Below, one piece after another: positions 1 through 8,565 of a stretch of 64,000 bases of DNA (position 1 is its first letter; each line of letters opens with the position of its first letter). The notes under the pieces are model-generated. The model was given only the letters and a program-made list of their open reading frames with translations. It made no database searches and was not told the DNA's origin. The DNA is from Williamsia muralis NBRC 105860. GTDB taxonomy: Bacteria; Actinomycetota; Actinomycetes; Mycobacteriales; Mycobacteriaceae. The stretch lies in assembly GCF_001598915.1 (NCBI RefSeq), contig NZ_BDAP01000001.1, forward strand, positions 186,001 through 250,000, in the 5' to 3' direction. Both the position numbers and the translations under genes were made by a program.

Positions 1-1805
1 CGCGCCGCCGACTGGGCGACAGCGATGGTGGCCGTGGCGGCCAGCGCAGCGGCGAAACCGGCGAACACGCCGTAGTGGATGGTCCACTTGGTGGGTGTGA
101 ACATCATCAGCAGCAACGTGATCAGCGTGGCGCCGAGCAGTCGCCAGGCCGGCCCCGGATCGACCGCACGAATCTTCTTGCGTCGCAACATCACCGCGAG
201 TGTCGCGAACACCGACGACAGCAACAGCAGGAGCGGCACCCGACGGGTCAGGGCGCCGTCGGGGGTGGTGACGGTGATGAAGTAGTACCGCAGGTACTCC
301 TGCCACCACGAGATGGTCGGTCCGACGATGTAGCGCGTGCGCACGGCATCGAACACCGATGCCAAGGTCTGATCGCGGAAGACCACGAGCACGACCAGCG
401 AGGCAGCCGCGATGGACGGTGCCATCACAGCGGCGAGGTTGAGCACCCGCACGCGGTTTCCGCGTTCGGGATCGCGGCCGCGTTCGAGCAGCACCCGCAG
501 CATGGGCCGGGCGCCCACGATCAGCACGGCGACCGCGATGACACCCTGCGGCGCCAGGGCGAGAGTGAGCCCGGCGCACATCGCAGCCAGGGCGGCCGGT
601 AGCAATCGGCGCGTCGCGATGGCGTGCTCGACGGCCCACCAGGTCAGCAGGGACCCCAGGATGATGATCGATTCGCTGCGCAGACCGCTGGCGAACGGCA
701 GCCAGAACGCGGTGAAGACGGCCGCAGCCGCCCAGATGGCCCAGGCGCTGCGGCGGACTCCGGCACCGAGCCGGGGCAGCAGCACCCGGGACAGGATGAA
801 CCACGACCCGAGGCCTGCGGCCAGCGAAGGGATGCGCATCCACAGTCCCGAGGCCGACACCTCCGACCAGAGGGCCAGGAACGAGTAGTACCAGTCGAAC
901 GGCGCCTCGGCGATGCCGTAGAAGCGGTAGTAGTTGGCGAGATAACCGGCACCCTCCGACGCGCGGCCCATGTTGAGGATGTAGCCGTCGTCGGGTGAGC
1001 CGGCGCCGAGGAAGTGCCAGATGAGCAGCACGGTGGTGACGGCCAGGTCGGTGAGACGCGGTCGCAGTACCTTGCCCCATGCGGGGGTGCCGATCCGCCG
1101 GTGGTAACCGGCGAGCCAGTCGAGCCTGCCGAGGCAGATCAACGAGACGGCGATCGCGATGATCCCGACGATCAACGCGAGTTGCTTGATCAGGGTCGGC
1201 GTCGAGGAGAAGCGCGTGTCCACCACTGTGGTGACCGAAAGCCCCTGCGCCTGGGCGGCTTTCACGTCGTCGGTGGGGATGTCGGTGAAGACGCCGTCGA
1301 ACTGTGGTCGTTGGTCGATGCCCAGGGTGCCGACCGGACCGAGACCGACGAACTGTGCACCCACCCCTCCCGGGTTCGACCAGATCCGCAGATCGCGGCA
1401 CTGCGGCGATCCGACGGCGTCGCGGGGCGCCGTGGCAGCCAGCTCGTTACGGAACACCACCGACACCGACGACGCGGAGGCGGAGACCACCAGGGCCTTC
1501 TGATTGAACTGCTGGGCGCTCGGCGGCATCGTTGCCAGCACCAGGCCCCCGTCGGTTCCGAGGCTGTCGATCAGGGAGCACGGAATGGTCGCATCGAGGG
1601 TCTGTGGCGTCTGCGCGATCAGCGGTGCGGTGACCGAAGCGGTCGCGCTGGAAAGCGGCTGACCTGCGGGCCAATCGATCTTCGAGGTGGATTTGTTGAC
1701 CGGCAGCAGAGGGGTGATCGCACACAGCACGATCCCGACCAGTCCCGCCACGATTGCGGTCCAACGGACAGTCCCCGCACTGGGGATGTGAGAGGACACA
1801 GGCAC
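1..1805 (-). CDS. Emb-family arabinosyltransferase, C-terminus cut by window edge
   Basis: This membrane GT-C enzyme should transfer arabinofuranose from decaprenyl-phosphoryl-arabinose to the arabinan of the cell wall or lipoarabinomannan. About 601 codons are visible and the gene runs off the left edge; Emb proteins usually have about 1,050-1,100 residues. The N-terminus shows a first membrane segment and the family phrase TPLLPVNKSTSKIDWPAGQ. The GT-C motif reads GSPDDGYILNMGR near residue 272. The first Asp corresponds to EmbB Asp299, and the Met to EmbB Met306, the ethambutol-resistance position. I chose GTG 1805 because a TACCAT -10 box lies exactly eight bases upstream, as at the neighbouring emb gene. 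It follows that gene after 91 bases on the same strand. Whether it is EmbA, EmbB or EmbC cannot be settled from this half. Confidence 0.93.
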   Translation of the reverse strand, partial: MPVSSHIPSAGTVRWTAIVAGLVGIVLCAITPLLPVNKSTSKIDWPAGQPLSSATASVTAPLIAQTPQTLDATIPCSLIDSLGTDGGLVLATMPPSAQQFNQKALVVSASASSVSVVFRNELAATAPRDAVGSPQCRDLRIWSNPGGVGAQFVGLGPVGTLGIDQRPQFDGVFTDIPTDDVKAAQAQGLSVTTVVDTRFSSTPTLIKQLALIVGIIAIAVSLICLGRLDWLAGYHRRIGTPAWGKVLRPRLTDLAVTTVLLIWHFLGAGSPDDGYILNMGRASEGAGYLANYYRFYGIAEAPFDWYYSFLALWSEVSASGLWMRIPSLAAGLGSWFILSRVLLPRLGAGVRRSAWAIWAAAAVFTAFWLPFASGLRSESIIILGSLLTWWAVEHAIATRRLLPAALAAMCAGLTLALAPQGVIAVAVLIVGARPMLRVLLERGRDPERGNRVRVLNLAAVMAPSIAAASLVVLVVFRDQTLASVFDAVRTRYIVGPTISWWQEYLRYYFITVTTPDGALTRRVPLLLLLSSVFATLAVMLRRKKIRAVDPGPAWRLLGATLITLLLMMFTPTKWTIHYGVFAGFAAALAATATIAVAQSAA

Positions 1806-1813
1806 GAGCAACG

Positions 1814-1819
1814 ATGGTA
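1814..1819 (-). promoter_or_regulatory. -10 box of a leaderless promoter for the downstream emb gene
   Basis: TACCAT on the minus strand is followed by eight bases and then the GTG at 1805. No Shine-Dalgarno sequence is present. The same box and spacing occur at 5226-5231 before the other emb gene. Confidence 0.55.
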
Positions 1820-1896
1820 TTGCACTGACCTGAGAGCCCGAACCTCCCCCGAGCGGGGGATCGGTCCTGTGCCCGCTGCGGTGACCTACGGCACAG

Positions 1897-4800
1897 TCAG
1901 TACCGGATGGGCGCAGGACTCCACAGTCCGGACCGCGTGGTCTCGCCCAGCTTCAGTTCGGCAAGATCCGCCGGCTCACCGTAGGGCTCGTAGCGGACCA
2001 GCGAACCCCAGTCGCGACCGATGTCGCCCTCGAGATAGGAGGGCACCGTGGTCTTGTCCAGGGCCACCTCGATCCAGCCCAGTGGTCCACCACCGAAGGC
2101 GTCCTGCCAGGCGCCGACCGCGGCGGACAGATCGGCACCGGGCGCGATCCGCCACTGCGGGATCTCGGCGACCCCGTCGCGATGGTCGAACGGGCGCTGG
2201 CACGGGAACGCGAGTCCGCTGGTCCAGTCGAGCTGGACAGGATCGGTGCTGCCGACCATCGTCTGCAATGTCTGCAGACGCGGTGATCGGGGAGGCGTCA
2301 GGGCGATGAAGCTGTCCTGTGCGAGGTTCTCGTCCTTGGCGACGATGCGGATCGCCGTGGTGTCGTTGGGGAAAGAACTGCGATAGGTGCGCAGGTCCCG
2401 CCAGGAGGGTCGTGGACCCGGGTCGATCAGATCGACCTCGCCCGCCACCTGGAAGTCCTGGTTCGAGTCGCCGGACCCGGTCGAGTACTCCATCTTGATG
2501 TTCTCGATGTCGAACTGACCGGCGACCGCCATGGTGATCAGCGGGGTGTCGGCGTTCCGTGCGGGAAGCCGATACCAGGACGAGGTGAGGTACGAGGGGA
2601 ACTGGTCGTTCTGCGAATAGCTGCCGAGCACGGGTGTGACGGCCGGATCCAGCCCGAACGGCAGCTTTGCCGTACTGCCGTTGACGCCTGCCTGATCGGT
2701 CTCGCCGCCGCCGGTCCCGCCCGCGTTCGAATTGAGCACATCTGGCGAGATGGCGACGTTGCCTCCGAGTACGCCGAGGCTGCCCGCGCTTGCGGTCGAG
2801 TCCAGTGTCAGCGGCAGACCGTTTGCGGTGAAACCCGCGTTGGCAGGCGCCCCTTCGACCGGTTCGGACGAGCCGTTCAGGCCGAGTGCGACGTTGCCGT
2901 CCACCGGCTCGAGGAGGTCGCCTGAGGGATCGGGTTCCACCAGGACCTTCTCGGCCATCGCGCAGATGTCCCCACGCAGGGCATCCACGTTCGACGACGG
3001 AATGGAGAACGATCCACTTTGCTTCACGCCCGAGGCGACACCGGTGCCGATCTGGAAGACCACGAGGAACGCACCCGCGACGGCCAGGGGTGCCGCGGCG
3101 AGTGTGCTGTACCACCGGCGAGGACGGGTGCCCGACACCCGTGAGCCGGCCGCGGCGGCGTCCTTGCGCCGATCGAACGGTTCGCGGAAGTGGAACCAGA
3201 ACGCCACGAGCAAGGCGGCTGCACAGAGGTACAGCATCACGCTGCCCAGAGCGACCCCGAAACGAACGGGAAGTGCGCCCCACGGCATGCCCCAGTTCGA
3301 GTAATAGAAGAAGGCGTTCGGTGCGGTGAACGACAGGCCGGTGATGAACAGCACGAGTGCGATGAAGAGCATCCGGTTGCGCCGGGCATGCATCGCCTCG
3401 GCACTCACCGCGATGGCCGCGATGGCGGCCAGTGCCGCCGCCAGTCCGGCGAACACACCGAATTGGTGGGTCCATTTTGTCGGGGTGAACATCAGGAAGA
3501 TGAGCGAGGCGAAGGTGATCCCGACGATGCGGCGGGACGGGCCGAGCGCCGTACCGGGTATGCGGCTCTTGCGGATGAGCATCGCGCCGGAGACCACCAG
3601 CCCGACGAGCATCGCCAGCACCGCGAACCGCCGGGACACCGAGCCGTTCGCCGAGAACTCGAACAACGCCGAGTACCGGTCGATCTCGTTGTACCAGTGC
3701 AGTGAGGGGCCCAGTGCTGTCTTCATGCTCGTCGACTGTGTGAATGCGGCGAGGGTCAGATCGGAGAAGACGACAAACATCACGAACACCCCGGCTGCGG
3801 CGACCGGAGCCACCATCGCCAGATAACTCTTGAGGTCTCCGCCGATGGCCTTGGCCCGTTTGATCAGGGCCATCACCATGGGACGGGCACCGGCGATCAA
3901 CGCCGCGACCGCCATCAGACCTGTGGGTCCGGCCGCGAGGCTGAATGCTCCGATCGTGCAGGCCACTGCCGCAGGAAGGATCCTGCCGGTCGCGATCGCA
4001 CGTTCCACCGAGCACCACGTGAGCAGCGCGCCCAGGCAGATGATCGGCTCGGGTCGGAGTCCGTTGTTGAACGGGAACCACGACGCGAGGAACACGAAGG
4101 CGGCGGTCCACGGCACGATCCGGTTGGTGGTCGCCGCGCGGCCGAGGCGAGGGAGCACCTCGTGGGACAGGATCAGCCACACCAGGATTCCGCAGACCAG
4201 CGCAGGCAGGCGCATCCACGGGCTGGCGGTGGTGACGTGCGCCAGCCATCCGAACACCTGGTAGTACCAGCCGAATGGGGCCTCCGGCGCGCCGTACCAG
4301 CGGTAGTAGTTGGCGGTGTAGCCGGCGTGCTCGGCAACCCGCGACATCGTCAGGATGTATCCGTCGTCCGATGTGTTCGCGCCGACGATGTGCCAGATGA
4401 CCAGCGCGCCGATCACCACGCCGTCGCGGGCGTTGAACGTCCACCATCGCGCGGGCAGGAACCGGCGGTGCTTACGGCCATCGGTGGAGTCGAGCACGGC
4501 CAACGCACCGAGAGAGATCAACGTGCAGAGCACCCCGACCGCGATCGCGAGCCACTTGAGGACAGTGGGGGCGGTGCTGTACCGATCGTCGATGGTGGCG
4601 TGCGCCGTCAGGCCGGGCAGCGACGTCGCAGCGCCGGTCAGGTCTGTGTAGATGCCGGTCATCTGGGGGCGCTGGTCGCCGTCGGTCGTCTCGCCGACGA
4701 GGGGTTCACCTTCGGCGTCGGTCATCCCGACGAACTCGGCCTTCACCGATTCAGCGGTCGCGGTCACCTTGATGCTCTCGCAACCCTGCGACCGGATGTC

Positions 4801-5217
4801 CGCGAGCGTCGCGAAGGCCACGGGGGTGTTGCGGACCACCACCTCGACGGACTGCCGATCCAGTGCGTCCGTCGCCTGGCCGGACTTGCGAATGAAAAGA
4901 CCTCGGGCAACTGCCTTTTCGGCTTGTTTCGGGGTGGTCGAGACGAGCACGGTCTGGCCGGGCCCGGTGAGCTGGTCGACGGCGCTGCACGGCACCGTGA
5001 TGTCGAGGTCGATCGGTACATAGGAGACGAGTGGTGCCAGCACCGACTGCAATTTGTCCTGCTGCGGCCAGTTCACCTCGGCGGTGGTCTGATTGACGGG
5101 CAGCAGCGGCGTGGCCAGGGCAAGGAAGACGCCGAGCAGACCGGTGACGATCGCAGCGAGCTTGGCGATCCGCGCCCGGTCGTGGGTCGGTTTCACGGTC
5201 GGGGCGTCAGCAGGCAC
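1897..5217 (-). CDS. Emb-family arabinosyltransferase (EmbC/EmbA type)
   Basis: This 1,106-residue polytopic enzyme builds cell-wall arabinan from decaprenyl-phosphoryl-arabinose. An N-terminal membrane helix (about residues 17-40) is followed by an extracytoplasmic domain, then GT-C membrane segments carrying NTSDDGYILTMSRV near residue 280; the first Asp is the expected catalytic residue. Next come about ten further helices and a large C-terminal carbohydrate-binding-like domain ending in SGLWSPAPIRY. An ATG at 5277 would add 20 residues and nearly abut aroQ. I prefer GTG 5217, which has a TACCAT -10 box eight bases upstream and gives the same V-P start as the second emb gene. In M. tuberculosis emb follows aftA directly; here aftA lies 3.3 kb upstream behind opposite-strand genes. 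Confidence 0.95.
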   Translation of the reverse strand: MPADAPTVKPTHDRARIAKLAAIVTGLLGVFLALATPLLPVNQTTAEVNWPQQDKLQSVLAPLVSYVPIDLDITVPCSAVDQLTGPGQTVLVSTTPKQAEKAVARGLFIRKSGQATDALDRQSVEVVVRNTPVAFATLADIRSQGCESIKVTATAESVKAEFVGMTDAEGEPLVGETTDGDQRPQMTGIYTDLTGAATSLPGLTAHATIDDRYSTAPTVLKWLAIAVGVLCTLISLGALAVLDSTDGRKHRRFLPARWWTFNARDGVVIGALVIWHIVGANTSDDGYILTMSRVAEHAGYTANYYRWYGAPEAPFGWYYQVFGWLAHVTTASPWMRLPALVCGILVWLILSHEVLPRLGRAATTNRIVPWTAAFVFLASWFPFNNGLRPEPIICLGALLTWCSVERAIATGRILPAAVACTIGAFSLAAGPTGLMAVAALIAGARPMVMALIKRAKAIGGDLKSYLAMVAPVAAAGVFVMFVVFSDLTLAAFTQSTSMKTALGPSLHWYNEIDRYSALFEFSANGSVSRRFAVLAMLVGLVVSGAMLIRKSRIPGTALGPSRRIVGITFASLIFLMFTPTKWTHQFGVFAGLAAALAAIAAIAVSAEAMHARRNRMLFIALVLFITGLSFTAPNAFFYYSNWGMPWGALPVRFGVALGSVMLYLCAAALLVAFWFHFREPFDRRKDAAAAGSRVSGTRPRRWYSTLAAAPLAVAGAFLVVFQIGTGVASGVKQSGSFSIPSSNVDALRGDICAMAEKVLVEPDPSGDLLEPVDGNVALGLNGSSEPVEGAPANAGFTANGLPLTLDSTASAGSLGVLGGNVAISPDVLNSNAGGTGGGETDQAGVNGSTAKLPFGLDPAVTPVLGSYSQNDQFPSYLTSSWYRLPARNADTPLITMAVAGQFDIENIKMEYSTGSGDSNQDFQVAGEVDLIDPGPRPSWRDLRTYRSSFPNDTTAIRIVAKDENLAQDSFIALTPPRSPRLQTLQTMVGSTDPVQLDWTSGLAFPCQRPFDHRDGVAEIPQWRIAPGADLSAAVGAWQDAFGGGPLGWIEVALDKTTVPSYLEGDIGRDWGSLVRYEPYGEPADLAELKLGETTRSGLWSPAPIRY

Positions 5218-5225
5218 AAACGCAG

Positions 5226-5231
5226 ATGGTA
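5226..5231 (-). promoter_or_regulatory. -10 box of a leaderless emb promoter
   Basis: TACCAT on the minus strand lies eight bases before GTG 5217. It duplicates the arrangement at 1814-1819 and decides the start of the complete emb gene. Confidence 0.55.
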
Positions 5232-5276
5232 ACCGCCTGGGCGTGTCGGATTCTCTTGCGGTGCCGCGCCGAGCCA

Positions 5277-5282
5277 TACAGT
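5277..5282 (+). promoter_or_regulatory. -10 box of a leaderless aroQ promoter
   Basis: TACAGT lies six bases before the aroQ ATG at 5289, with no ribosome-binding site between. It overlaps the region upstream of the divergent emb gene, so the two promoters share about 70 bases. Confidence 0.5.
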
Positions 5283-5288
5283 TGCCCC

Positions 5289-5774
5289 ATGATCGACAGC
5301 CGCGAATCCGGTGACCGTGCGCCCATCCTCTTGCTGAACGGGCCCAACCTGAACGCGCTCGGCACCCGGCAGCCTGATGTCTACGGCGCCGACACCCTCG
5401 AGGACGCGGTGGCGATTGCCACCTCGGCCGCGGCGGAATCCGGTTTCACCGTGCAAGCTCGCCAGACCAACCACGAGGGCGAGATGCTCGAGTGGATCCA
5501 CGGGGCACGTGGTCATGCGTGCGGAATCGTCATCAATCCCGGCGGATGGACGCATACCTCGGTGGCGCTGCGGGACGCGCTGGTCATCCCCGAGGTGCCG
5601 ATCTTCGAGGTGCATGTCAGCAACGTGCACGCCCGTGAAGAGTTCCGTCACCGTTCCTATGTGTCCGGCGTCGCGGAAGGTGTCATAGCGGGGTTCGGCA
5701 TCCGCGGTTACGAGTTCGCGGTGCGCCGACTCGTCGAGCTGGTGATGGCGTCGACCGGTGTCGATCGGATGTGA
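5289..5774 (+). CDS. aroQ: 3-dehydroquinate dehydratase, type II
   Basis: The enzyme dehydrates 3-dehydroquinate to 3-dehydroshikimate in the shikimate pathway, in the cytosol. At 161 residues it has the normal length of the small type II dodecameric enzyme. Family signatures are the N-terminal LLLNGPNLNALGTRQPDVYG with the catalytic Tyr near residue 31, the INPGGWTHTS loop, and the histidine segment EVHVSNVHAREEFRH. The ATG at 5289 starts the conserved region and has a -10 box but no Shine-Dalgarno, so the transcript is probably leaderless. The gene is divergent from emb. Lying between emb and aftA is unusual, because aroQ normally sits with aroB and aroK. Confidence 0.96.
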   Translation: MIDSRESGDRAPILLLNGPNLNALGTRQPDVYGADTLEDAVAIATSAAAESGFTVQARQTNHEGEMLEWIHGARGHACGIVINPGGWTHTSVALRDALVIPEVPIFEVHVSNVHAREEFRHRSYVSGVAEGVIAGFGIRGYEFAVRRLVELVMASTGVDRM

Positions 5775-6055
5775 GCTGTGACGAGCATCACATTCGAAGC
5801 ACCGTAAATTGTTGAATAGAAGCCCAACGACGGGCAAATGACACTGACTTTCGCCAGCTCAGAGCGTTCACGGGCCGCGTGTGGGAAGGTTGGAAGCCCT
5901 TCCTCGGTTATGATCCTGCAGAACCATTGCGCCCTCTCCGGTCAGCCATCGTAACGAGATGTGTCGGACCTGTGACTTGTACGCGGTAGTTTCGCGTTCG
6001 ATCCGCAAACTCGGGTCAGGCGGTACGAGCTCGAAGTAGGTAGTTGGAGGGTTAT
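5775..6055 (+). other. Intergenic region before the PAP2 gene
   Basis: I find no convincing coding sequence. A TATGAT hexamer near 5910 could be a -10 element for the downstream operon, and a GGAGGG sequence at about 6046-6051 is a good ribosome-binding site for the nine-codon frame that begins at 6056. Otherwise nothing is recognised. Confidence 0.4.
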
Positions 6056-6085
6056 ATGCGGGAGTTGATTTATGGCAACCCGTGA
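6056..6085 (+). other. Possible nine-codon leader frame overlapping the PAP2 start
   Basis: ATG 6056 has a strong GGAGGG site five bases upstream and encodes MRELIYGNP before a TGA at 6083-6085. It overlaps the start of the PAP2 gene (6072) in another frame. It could couple or regulate translation of that gene, or be chance. There is no homology evidence. Confidence 0.25.
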
Positions 6086-6950
6086 TGCCCGATCGACCAC
6101 CGCCCCGGAACTCGACTCGGCTGCGTTCGATGCCTACGAATCCGAACTGCGGGAGACCGGCTTCCGTGCCGCCGTCACCCGGGTCAATCGATACCTCGCC
6201 CGCCCTCGATGGTGGGTCGAGATCCTCATGCTCGGGGCGCTGTACGCCATCTACTCGGCCATCCGCAACAGCGTGGGCGACGTCGCCGCGGCGGCTTACC
6301 GCAACGCCGACGAGATCCTGAGGATCGAAGACAGCTGGAACTTCGCCCTCGAGCGGCCACTCAACGAACTGGTGCACACCACCACATGGCTCGCCAACCT
6401 GGTTGCCCTCCAGTACGCCACCCTGCACTTCATCGTCACCCCCGTGGTGCTGATCTGGCTGCTGTTCCGGCGCAAACAGTATTACCGCCAGGTCAGCGGC
6501 GTGCTGGTGCTGACGACAGGCTTGGCCCTGATCGGTTTCTACTGGCTGCCCACCGCGCCGCCGCGCCTGCTCAAAGGCGAGGGATTTGTCGACGTCATGG
6601 CGCAGACCGCCTCATGGGGCTGGTGGCCTGAGTCGGGTGCGCCCGGCAGCGACGCCATCTCCAACCAGTTCGCCGCCATGCCTTCGCTGCACTGCGCATG
6701 GGCCACCTGGTGCGGTGTGACGCTGTTCTTCCTGGCCAAGTGGAAGTGGCTGCGCATCCTCGGCCTCATCTACCCGTTCACCACATATTTTGTGGTCATG
6801 GGTTCGGGAAACCACTACATTCTTGATGTCATCGCGGGCGTTTGGCTCCTGGCGGTGGCGGCGCTGATCATCTACGCGCCGACGTTGACCCGATGGTGGC
6901 GCAACCGAGCGGCCCGCAGGCCGGAGAGCGCAGGGGTGTCGATCGGATGA
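6072..6950 (+). CDS. PAP2-family (Aur1-like) membrane phosphatase or phosphotransferase
   Basis: This 292-residue integral membrane protein has a cytosolic N-terminus of about 50 residues and about six hydrophobic segments. It carries PAP2/inositol-phosphotransferase signatures: PTAPPRLL near residue 160, PSLHCAWATW near 198 and GSGNHYILDVIAG near 240, with the two histidines expected to take part in phosphate transfer. Related proteins act on lipid phosphates or transfer inositol phosphate to lipids; in mycolic bacteria some recycle polyprenyl phosphates. Substrate is unknown. The chosen ATG has GGGAG eight bases upstream. Its stop overlaps the next gene by ATGA, which implies coupled translation and a shared membrane or envelope role. 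Confidence 0.85.
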   Translation: MATRDARSTTAPELDSAAFDAYESELRETGFRAAVTRVNRYLARPRWWVEILMLGALYAIYSAIRNSVGDVAAAAYRNADEILRIEDSWNFALERPLNELVHTTTWLANLVALQYATLHFIVTPVVLIWLLFRRKQYYRQVSGVLVLTTGLALIGFYWLPTAPPRLLKGEGFVDVMAQTASWGWWPESGAPGSDAISNQFAAMPSLHCAWATWCGVTLFFLAKWKWLRILGLIYPFTTYFVVMGSGNHYILDVIAGVWLLAVAALIIYAPTLTRWWRNRAARRPESAGVSIG

Positions 6951-8533
6951 GCTTCCCGGTGGCCTTGCCGGCACTTGGCCGGCGGCCGCTCCTCCCACTC
7001 CTGGTGGCGCTGATCGCCATCGTGGGCCTGTGGGTGGCGCACCCGACGGTCGGGGATCTGCAAGCGGCCATCGCGCGTGAGGAAGCTGCTCGATCCGGCG
7101 TCGGCCTCGGTTACTGGTTCGGCTGGTACGGCGGGGTCTCGCCCGGCAGCTACTCGCTGATCGTCCCGGCCCTGTCGACACTCACCGGTTCCCTGCTCCT
7201 GCTGTGCCTTGCCACCGCAGCCATCGCGCTGCTGGCCGTCCCGCTGGCCAAAGGTGCCACGCACCAGACCGTGCTGGTCTGGGCCATCACCATCGCCGCC
7301 GTACTGAACATGCTCTCGGGCCGGGTGGCGTTCGCCGTGGGAGCGGCCATCGCCCTCGGGGCCATCGTCGTCGTGCGCCGCGGGTATCTGGCGCTGGGGG
7401 TCATCGGCCTGCTGGTCGCCGGGCTAGCGAGTCCGCTGGCCCCGGCGTTTGTCGGCCTGGCTGCGGTGCCATTTGCGTTCGGTCGTGACGAGCAGGCCCG
7501 GACCACCTGGTGGGTGCTGGGTGGGTCCGCACTCGGAGTGGGCGTCCCGTTCTTGATGTTCGGCAGCCCCGGCGCCCAGGGGTTCCCCGCCACCACTCTG
7601 TTCTGGGTCGCACTGATCGCCGCGGGCGGCGCCGCCGCGCTCACCATCCCACCGGCCCGGTGGATCGTGCCGCTGGCGAGCGCCGCGGCCATCGTCATGT
7701 TCCTCGTGCCGACGGGCGTGGGCTCCAACCTCAGCCGGTTCTTCTGTCTGGTGCTGCCGTGCCTGTGTCTCTTCTACTCGAAGCGGTCGCTCAAGTTCCT
7801 GGCGATTGCGCTGGCCCCGGCCCTCATCTACGCGACGTTCGTGGCAACCGCAGACCAGGTGGTCGGAGCCGACTCCGGTGACAGCAACCGCGACTACATC
7901 CCCCTGCGCTCACAGCTGGTCGACCGGCCGGAGATCAACAACCACCGCGTGGAGCTGGTGGATGCCCAAACCCATGCGGGCGCACACAAACTCGGGATGA
8001 CCATCAAACTGGCGCGCGGCTGGGAGAACCAGTCGGACTCGCGGTTCAACCCGATCTTCTACGAAGAGAATGCGCTAACGCCGCAGTCGTACAGGCAGTG
8101 GCTGTCGGAGAACGCGGTCGCTTTTGTTGCGGTCTCCGCCGATCCGCTGCGTCAGATGAAAAACGAAGCCGCACTGGTGCAGTCGGGCCTGCCCTATCTC
8201 GAACGGGTCTGGGGCAACGACAAGTGGGACCTCTACAAGGTCGATGACCCCGCCCCGATCGTCCCGGCGCCGCTGGCAGTTGTCGAGTCGTCGCCGGCGA
8301 AGCTCGTCCTGGACGTACCCGACACGCAGGCGCACGCAATTCAGGTGCGCTACAACAAGTATCTTGTCGCGCGCAGCAGTGTGGACGAGAACCTCTACGC
8401 CTGCATCACCGAGACGCCGGACAGCTGGGTCACCTTGCAGGCCACCCTTCCGGGTCAGTACATCCTCGAGGGCCTGCTGTCGGTCCGGGGAGTCGTGGGC
8501 GCGCAGCCGCTCGACTGTGGCCCTGACCGATAG
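6947..8533 (+). CDS. Polytopic membrane protein of unknown function, possibly GT-C-like
   Basis: The 528-residue protein has about ten hydrophobic segments up to residue 310, followed by a soluble C-terminal domain of about 200 residues ending in PLDCGPDR. The segment between the first two helices (REEAARSGVGLGYWFGWYGG) resembles the first extracytoplasmic loop of GT-C glycosyltransferases, and the tail resembles their periplasmic domains. I do not see a clear catalytic DxD or DE motif, so this is only a suggestion. The start ATG 6947 overlaps the stop of the PAP2 gene (ATGA). The 3' end lies in a 23-base tandem repeat shared with the end of aftA. A role in envelope polymer synthesis is plausible from context. 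Confidence 0.7.
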   Translation: MSFPVALPALGRRPLLPLLVALIAIVGLWVAHPTVGDLQAAIAREEAARSGVGLGYWFGWYGGVSPGSYSLIVPALSTLTGSLLLLCLATAAIALLAVPLAKGATHQTVLVWAITIAAVLNMLSGRVAFAVGAAIALGAIVVVRRGYLALGVIGLLVAGLASPLAPAFVGLAAVPFAFGRDEQARTTWWVLGGSALGVGVPFLMFGSPGAQGFPATTLFWVALIAAGGAAALTIPPARWIVPLASAAAIVMFLVPTGVGSNLSRFFCLVLPCLCLFYSKRSLKFLAIALAPALIYATFVATADQVVGADSGDSNRDYIPLRSQLVDRPEINNHRVELVDAQTHAGAHKLGMTIKLARGWENQSDSRFNPIFYEENALTPQSYRQWLSENAVAFVAVSADPLRQMKNEAALVQSGLPYLERVWGNDKWDLYKVDDPAPIVPAPLAVVESSPAKLVLDVPDTQAHAIQVRYNKYLVARSSVDENLYACITETPDSWVTLQATLPGQYILEGLLSVRGVVGAQPLDCGPDR

Positions 8534-8565
8534 AGAACTAGGGGCCCTGACCTGTAGAGCGCTAG
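8519..8565. repeat. Tandem 23-base repeat holding the stop codons of two convergent genes
   Basis: Copy one is 8519-8541 and copy two 8543-8565, with 19 of 23 bases identical (GGCCCTGACC, two variable bases, TAGAG, two variable bases, CTAG). The TAG in copy one ends the membrane-protein gene and the CTAG of copy two holds the aftA stop on the other strand. Confidence 0.8.

Noticed and set aside
1014-2309. A 431-codon plus-strand open frame across both emb genes
   Set aside because: It is antisense to two clearly conserved emb coding regions and the gap between them, and no domain is recognisable.
5217-5277. ATG 5277 as the start of the complete emb gene
   Set aside because: It adds 20 unconserved residues, leaves 11 bases to aroQ and overlaps the -10 box; GTG 5217 has the same box and spacing as the second emb gene.
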